Positions 58,519-64,000 of a stretch of 64,000 bases of DNA are shown one piece after another. The notes under the pieces are model-generated. The model was not told where the DNA came from and made no database searches. It saw only the letters and a program-made list of their open reading frames with translations. Both the position numbers and the translations under genes were made by a program. The DNA comes from Pelodera strongyloides. Taxonomy: Eukaryota; Nematoda; Chromadorea; Rhabditida; Rhabditidae. Within the stretch, counting starts at the first letter, position 1. Each line of letters begins with the position of its first letter. The stretch spans positions 1 to 64,000 of the forward strand of contig JAANDG010000077.1 of assembly GCA_036852015.1 (NCBI GenBank). Reading direction: 5' to 3'.

Positions 58519-59775
58519 ATGAGTGGACAAAGCGAACTTGAGCTGAACACCGCGATAAATGGGATTATTGGGAGACGAAAAATTGAAGGAAGCGAGCAAC
58601 ACGTGAGTGTTTTCTTTGAAATTGTCTATTGTGCTTGTGGCCCGCGTCCGCTTCGGGTGCAAAGCATTTTTGTCTCTTTTAGGAAACTGTCGGTCTAATG
58701 AACAGGCGTCTGTCCTACAAAACAGGGCGGCCAAAGTGAGTCAGAGGTGGCCTTGGCAAATAGTGGATTATCATTATCACATTTTTGGACCGAAATCCCC
58801 ACTGATGTTATAACATCCACTTTGGTCTTTGATTACGTAAAGAGATTGAATAGGAGCGTGAATCCCTGTTTAAAACAAGTGGTAACAGTACGGGGGTACA
58901 GATGTACGGGATACAACAATGCAAAATAAGCCATTTTTTTCGCTATTTTTTATATAACATGGAGGGAGGCTCAAATGAGGATTCTTTGTTCTTTCCTTTG
59001 TAATTGGAGCCTTTTTCACTGGCTTAATACATGTCTCTTGATGCATTCCTATCCTTATTTCCCTTTTGATGGGAAACTATTTAGTTGAGGACACAGCGTA
59101 CTGCAAAAGGTTGATACGTACCTCTTCTATTTTTAATTTCAGTTCAATTGATGCCTCAACGTTGTGCAAACTGTCTTACCTTATTAGGACGACATCCTTC
59201 TCCCCTTCTCGTACGAGCCAAACAGGAATTTGGAATATTTGGATGGTATGTTTTTGTTTTTGGATGGTATGTTTGCAAAGAAAATCACCGAGCGCCGTAA
59301 GCATGCGATAGCCGGACCGTATCCATGGTATCCTACAAGTCGTGTCGACTGTCGACCCCGCTTCGCGCGGGAAATGGGCACGTTAATTGGAAGTATGGTA
59401 TGTATTTTTTGTTGTTGATCCGTGCGCCTTTATGTTAACTACAATGGGTAAAGATTACGTACAATTTCGGCGCTGTAGCACTAGTAAGTATCAGTGACCA
59501 GTGCAATTTTGTGATAGGTGGTGCACTGATGTTTCTGCCTTATTTTCCAGGGTCCGCCGAAGACGAAGTGTCCGATGATCGACTCGTTTCGTCAAGCGGA
59601 AATCGCCTATGAAAATTTTGCTTATGAATTTGGTGTATTTCCCGTGCTTTTTGCGCCTGCTTTTTTATTATGTAAATACACATTATTGTCTAATAATGAA
59701 GACAAAAGCAAAGCGAGATTTTTTCGGCTGTATTTCAAACGTTCCTTATTTTTTGCAATTTTAAATAATCATTGA
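58519..59775 (+). CDS. Small unrecognised protein with a C-terminal membrane segment
   Basis: Proposed exons 58519-58602, 58683-58735, 59143-59245, 59281-59397 and 59551-59775 (TGA) give 193 residues in one consistent phase. An acceptor TTTCTTTAG ends at 58507, 11 bases before the ATG, which fits trans-splicing. The last two exons are the best supported (RKHAIAGPYPWYPTSRVDC, FAREMGTLIGSM, MIDSFRQAEIAYENFAYEF). A hydrophobic stretch follows (FGVFPVLFAPAFLLC, one probable membrane helix), then a basic tail. AATAAA lies at 59786-59791. The intron between exons 3 and 4 would be only 35 bases, which is suspicious. An alternative start at ATG 59269-59271 (MFAKKITERRK) would drop exons 1-3. No family was recognised. 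Confidence 0.55.
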
Positions 59776-59785
59776 ACTTTTTCCG

Positions 59786-59791
59786 AATAAA
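59786..59791 (+). terminator. Polyadenylation signal AATAAA of the small gene
   Basis: AATAAA sits 11 bases after the stop codon of the small gene, at the spacing common in compact nematode 3' UTRs. It supports the last exon being terminal. Confidence 0.6.
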
Positions 59792-60624
59792 TTGTTTTCC
59801 ATGATGTGCTCACTGTTACCGTTCAGTTCTGTTACGTTGTTAAATGTAATGTTTTAGAGACTATGTAAGAGCTGTTTGCTTGGTTAGCGTTTGTATTTCA
59901 CGTATGATTTTTCGACTTTACCGAAATTTGAGCTCAAGAGCGGGTACAACCTGCTAACCATGCGACGTAAAGCTCTGTGATTACAAATGCGCAGCGTTTT
60001 CTCCCCGTTCAATTCGTTCCCTGGGAGTTGTCCGTAAAAACGAGCGCACAGAAAAACGAGCTTTGCGGTTTCTGACAGCACATGAAAAGACCTTTAGAAT
60101 GAGGTATAATATATGCCGACACAAAGAATTGGGATCTTCTCTTTATTTCTGCTCGCCTCACAAACGGCCTCGCGAACACCATGCCTCATGCCCTCTTTCG
60201 TATTACATTGCCAAGTAACGTTTAAAAATCATTCGTGAAAAGAAAAAAAGTGTGCTCAATGCATAATTCACAAATTTTTGTATGATACCGTAATTTTTAT
60301 CGTAATCGTGTAAAAAAATTTTACGCGATAACGATAACTTTTTTTATTGTGTTGCGTAACACGCCTTACACGATAACGACAAAATTTATCGTTATCGTAT
60401 ATGCGCGCTTACACGATAACGCGCGAAAAAATTTATCGTGCACATAACTGTAGCTTACACGACACGATAAAAATGCGCGTATTGCCACGGGTCAGAACTC
60501 GTGCACGATCATTTTTTATCGTGAAATTTTATCGATAAGGGAATTTATCGTGTAAGGAAAGCTATACTAGGTAGGCCGCGTGAGACAGAGAGAGAGAGAG
60601 AGAGTGTGTGAGAGAGAGAGAGCT

Positions 60625-60790
60625 ATGGGTATGGAGTAGTTGGTACAATAGGGTAGGGAAGAGGATGGGCAAGGGATACGTTATACAACAGGGGACAGGG
60701 GAAAACGGGCTAACATGGGGTACAAAAGGGTAGGCTTGGGTGCAATAGGGTACCATTAGAGGGGTAGGGATGGGTACGATAGGGTAGGTA
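60625..60790. repeat. Irregular GGGTA/GGGTAC-type repeat
   Basis: GGGTA, GGGTAC or GGGATAC words recur roughly every 15-25 bases (for example ATAGGGTAGGG, AATAGGGTACC, ATGGGTACGATAGGGTAGG). The units are too variable for a clean period. Confidence 0.6.
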
Positions 60791-61079
60791 TTGCAACCAA
60801 ATTATACACAAAATTTGCATATCACACTTGAACTCCTCACAATTTACCTTCGTCCGCGTATATGTTTTCTCAGCCATAGAGGGGACAGTAGTGAGAGCAA
60901 ACTACAAGATCATTAGACATAATTATCTGGTAATTGCACCACACCTGCTAATTGTCTATTTGCACTCATTTATAAAATAAAAGCCAACCTTCGCGTTTTT
61001 CTTGGCGTAACCCGGACAGAAAATGCGTCTCCAGGCTATGACTGCAGTCTTGCGAAAGTTTGCACTGAAATAAATAGTT

Positions 61080-61252
61080 TTTAAAGCGAAATGCCAGCCC
61101 CTTTGGAAAATTTGCATATGATTAGCAAATCCTATGTATCCTATGCTAATTTTGTACGATTGCCGTGGACGATCGTACAACATTAGCATAGGATACATAG
61201 GATTTGCTTATCATATGCAAATTTTCCAAGGGGGCTAGCATTTCGCTTTAAA
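61080..61252. mobile_element. MITE-like palindrome, family C copy 3
   Basis: Arms TTAAAGCGAAATGCCAGCCC and GGGGGCTAGCATTTCGCTTT, then GGAAAATTTGCATATGATTA and inverse, around GCCGTGGAC. Almost identical to the other family-C copies. Confidence 0.9.
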
Positions 61253-61391
61253 AGGGATCACTCCCAGAAAAGAAGCAATATGTTTAAACCTAACAACTAT
61301 GCGCAATGCGGTTTTGTAAGGAGTTTGCCTGATCTTGCAATAGATGTTCAAATTTTGCAAACCGCAACGTCATGCTAATATGTGCTAAACA

Positions 61392-63547
61392 TCACATTTG
61401 GGTGTTTTCAGTGATAACAACTCTATTGGCGGATGTGTGTTTTACAGCATCTACTATAGAATTACTCAATAAAAGTGATAACTTACCTCGAGAACGCATA
61501 CACCACGACATCGCACGCAAAATTGAGGTAGTATAGGTAGTGCGCCGTGTTGTAGAGTGTCTGAAAGAGGAAATATACATTGTCAATAGTACTGTGTATC
61601 CAGGACCCAGATCGAAATCGAGAGGAACTGCTGGCTCTCTCTCTCTCTCTCTCTCTCTCTGGTAAAGTGAGAGAGATAATTCTCTCTCTCTCTCTCTGCA
61701 TGTCTCTCTTTCTCTCTATCTGAAGCATTCATATGTAACAAACAATTAATAAATAAGTAATTGTAATGAACATAAATTAGCGAAACGACAACACACCTTC
61801 TCTGTTTCCGTATAATTGTCTACAGTATGCTCTTGTCCGAATGCAAATTTCGAGAATGCTTCGATCAGTCGAACAATAAAGAATGGTGTATTTAGAATGA
61901 CGAACACCATTGGCACCACCCACAGAATACGGGTGAGACCACCGTTTTGACCGCCTGAAATATATATTTTATTAAAGAGGGATAACGACCGGTTTTTGAA
62001 CGTGTGCTGAACAACTGCGTTCATTTTTCATTTATATTGTATGCAAATGACTCTAATTAGAATACAGAATCGCACAGTGATTTACATACACCATTGGAAT
62101 ACAACTGCTGTTATTCGTTTTAAGGCCAGCTATCGTACGGCTCAAATGCTGACTCATACTACAGAAGATATCAATTTAGTTATAAAAATCGCGCAGTGAG
62201 TTAGACTTCTTTTAGAGGTGAAGGCACGTAGGCAGCATAGTGAAGGCGCTACCAGTCATCTGGATGCGGGAAGGCTAGGGATGGCTCTCTCTCTCTCTCT
62301 CTCTGTCTCTTTCTCTGAATCAACAGCAACTTCTATCCCTACCTCCCTGTCGTCGGCTCTCCCTCGTCTGATTCTGTCCCTCCATGAACTTCCTTTGTCG
62401 ATTTACTTTGGCGGCAACCAAAAGATTCAAAACCACCACGACCATACAAGGAATGCCGAAGCAAAGAAGCATATCCAAAAATTCGGAGTAGACCTAGAAT
62501 TAGACGACAACATGTCTATTTGGCAACTTCTTTGTTTCACTAGAAACAAAATTTTTTCCTGTGCCTTTATTTTCTCATGTAAAACGATTTCACAGTCATT
62601 CCATGATCAAAGCGAAATACCGGCCTGTTTTTGAAACGCATCGTGAACAACTGAACTTAGGCTAATTTGCTCGAATTATCTCGATTTTTATTCTAATTTG
62701 TCTTCATTTGTATAAGCTGTATACATAAGGATGCTGGTGTACTCGATGCGTTTCAGAAACCGGCAGTATTGCTTTGAAATTTTCGCACAAAAATAGCACA
62801 GCGCCTTCCTATGTGCCCAACGATGTTGTTTATCATCACAGGGTTTCATAAATATTAAAAATATAAAAAAAGCTCAAACCTGATAATTGGCTTCTCTCAG
62901 CATGCATTTCCTTGTATCCTCCACTATTGAAGTATCATCTGAGGGCGTATTTGGGACCAGATTTACGAATTGAAATAGATGTAAGACAAAAGGGATCCAC
63001 AACCAATAGAGCATCTTTTTGGAACGATCGACGTGACCGTACTGGAATAAAATAGACTTTGGATGAAAGCCAAACTATGTTAGCGCTTACGCCATAAGGT
63101 ACATGGAATACTGTATTCCTCTTTGGTCTTTGGAGCTATAGATACAGTAACCGGAGTTTGTAACGGCATGATACTGTATATATGGAATTGTACAGTAACA
63201 GTGACGTGAGAATTGGAATTTATTATATCTGTGATTCTGCACATAACTTTATTTGTGTTTATCTCAGATACTATACAGTGTAGGAACAACAAAGTATATG
63301 TATAACCTAATATATGTGTTTTCTTCCATAATCATACAACGTGAAATACCAAGATCAAGTTGACTAACTACCGCGGTGTACGGTAATTATGATATAAAGA
63401 AATCCTCACCCGAACATGTTTTAAGGGATGTGCAATTGCCCAGTAACGCTCAATTGTCAGGGCTGCAGTGCCCCATGCACTCACGTAAGAGGACACCATC
63501 AGAACGTACTCAAGCGCCACACAGTACTCGAAACTGATGTAGTCGAC
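61392..63547 (-). CDS. Rhodopsin-like GPCR, neuropeptide (FMRFamide-like) receptor type, 5' part outside window
   Basis: Minus-strand exons in order are 63547-63410, 63041-62880, 62493-62343, 61954-61797, 61560-61487 and a doubtful 61422-61392. The phases agree. TM3 ends with ERY (ALTIERYWAIAHPLKHVR), which stands for DRY. TM4 is LYWLWIPFVLHLFQFVNL, followed by extracellular loop 2. TM5 is FLDMLLCFGIPCMVVVVLNL, and a basic third loop (KVNRQRKF) follows. TM6 is LWVVPMVFVILNTPFFIVRL, and TM7 is YLYYLNFACDVVVYAFS, with D-V-V-V-Y in place of NPxxY. Such motifs are common in nematode FRPR/DMSR-type peptide receptors. The last exon (VVITENTQM, stop) gives an unusually short tail and uses a weak acceptor. 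TM1, TM2 and the start codon lie beyond the window. Confidence 0.85.
61632..61702. repeat. (CT)n microsatellite in a GPCR intron
   Basis: Two CT runs are separated by a short GA-containing stretch, which together can fold back on each other. Confidence 0.85.
61972..62125. mobile_element. MITE-like hairpin element, family D copy 3
   Basis: TTAAAGAGGGATAACGACCG at the left and a decayed inverse (CTGTTATTCGTTTTAA) at the right. On the - strand the element ends about 18 bases before the acceptor of the TM6 exon. Confidence 0.6.
62607..62777. mobile_element. MITE-like hairpin element, family B copy 4
   Basis: AAAGCGAAATACCGGCCTGT and a decayed inverse CGGCAGTATTGCTTTGA. The interior (AATTTGCTCGAATTATCTCG, GTGTACTCGATGCG) matches the copy at 3146 more closely than those in hif-1, so the family has at least two subgroups. 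Confidence 0.8.
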
Positions 63548-63593
63548 CTGAAAGGAGGGAAATATTTTGAGAGAACTCGCTCAGAACCTGAAT

Positions 63594-63750
63594 TTTAAAA
63601 CGGTATAACATCCGGTTTTTGAAACATAAGTTGGACGCTGTATGTCAATGTAGTGCATGCAAATGACTTCGCAATACTGAGCGATTTTGCAACTTAGGGA
63701 ATAGCGTTGTTTCAAACATATGTTTAAAAACCCGGCGGTTACATCGCTCC
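63594..63750. mobile_element. MITE-like hairpin element, family D copy 4
   Basis: AACGGTATAACATCCGGTTT at the left and a decayed inverse (AAAAACCCGGCGGTTACATC) at the right, in the GPCR intron or 5' region. Confidence 0.65.
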
Positions 63751-63790
63751 AAGCCTAGGCCTGTGCCCTATTTCGAAGCCTAAGAATAGG

Positions 63791-63990
63791 TTTAAAGCGA
63801 AATGCTAGCCCCTTTGGAAAATGTGCATATGATAATCAAATCCTATGCTAATTTTGTACGATCGTCCACGGCAATCGTACAAAATTAGCATAGGATACAT
63901 AGGATTTATGCAAATTTTCCAAAGGGGATGCAAATGCAAATTTATCTTATCATATGCAAATTTTCCAAAGGGGCTAGCATTTTGCTTTAA
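63791..63990. mobile_element. MITE-like palindrome, family C copy 4, with duplicated right arm
   Basis: The left arm and centre (GTCCACGGC) are as in the other copies. The right arm contains GCAAATTTTCCAAAGGGG twice with an extra ATGCAAATGCAAATTT between, making it longer (200 bases) and no longer symmetric. Confidence 0.85.
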
Positions 63991-64000
63991 GAAACTGCCC

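Larger units (their letters stand above)
59792..61391. other. Spacer between the small gene and the GPCR
   Basis: No gene is seen. It contains a CACGATAA/TTATCGTG cluster (60290-60560), GA repeats (60588-60622), an unusual GGGTANNNNNGGGTA-rich stretch (60625-60790) and the family-C palindrome 61080-61252. Confidence 0.65.

Overview
This window looks like nuclear DNA from a nematode. It carries intron-rich genes on AT-rich DNA, acceptors of the TTTCAG/TTTTAG type, and proteins whose best remembered matches are C. elegans SNX-6, GCK-3 and HIF-1. The genus cannot be fixed from sequence alone. The introns are far longer than is usual in C. elegans (up to 7.8 kb), and the hairpin-transposon load is high, so it is probably not a close relative of C. 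elegans. All comparisons to known proteins were made from memory, without alignment software.

Layout. (1) Positions 69-11400, + strand: most of a sorting nexin 5/6 gene (snx-6), lacking only its first exon(s). (2) 11401-15853: spacer. (3) 15855-23901, + strand: a complete 14-exon SPAK/OSR1-type Ste20 kinase (gck-3), 479 codons. (4) 23902-32790: 8.9 kb without a recognised gene, holding a hairpin element, tRNA-derived repeats and a three-unit degenerate tandem repeat. (5) 32908-52039, + strand: hypoxia-inducible factor alpha (hif-1), about 25 exons, with a 7.8-kb first intron, bHLH and two PAS regions, an unusually long internal exon, and the EGL-9-type LxxLAP degron exon. (6) 52040-58507: repeat-rich spacer. 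(7) 58519-59775, + strand: a small unrecognised gene. (8) 61392 to beyond 63547, - strand: the 3' part of a rhodopsin-like, neuropeptide-receptor-type GPCR, TM3 to TM7, whose 5' exons are outside the window.

The genes do not form an operon. Their spacing is in kilobases and their functions differ: endosome-to-Golgi sorting, WNK-dependent ion and volume control, the hypoxia response, and peptide signalling.

The most striking non-genic content is at least six families of short inverted-repeat (MITE-like) elements. Several are near-perfect palindromes of 150-270 bp, and many lie in introns very close to splice sites. Other points for a second look are an exon-13 relic in snx-6 intron 7, a coding-like block inside gck-3 intron 6, a roughly 1.1-kb open exon in hif-1, two frames open across four consecutive hif-1 exons, and clusters of an 8-bp CACGATAA/TTATCGTG motif.
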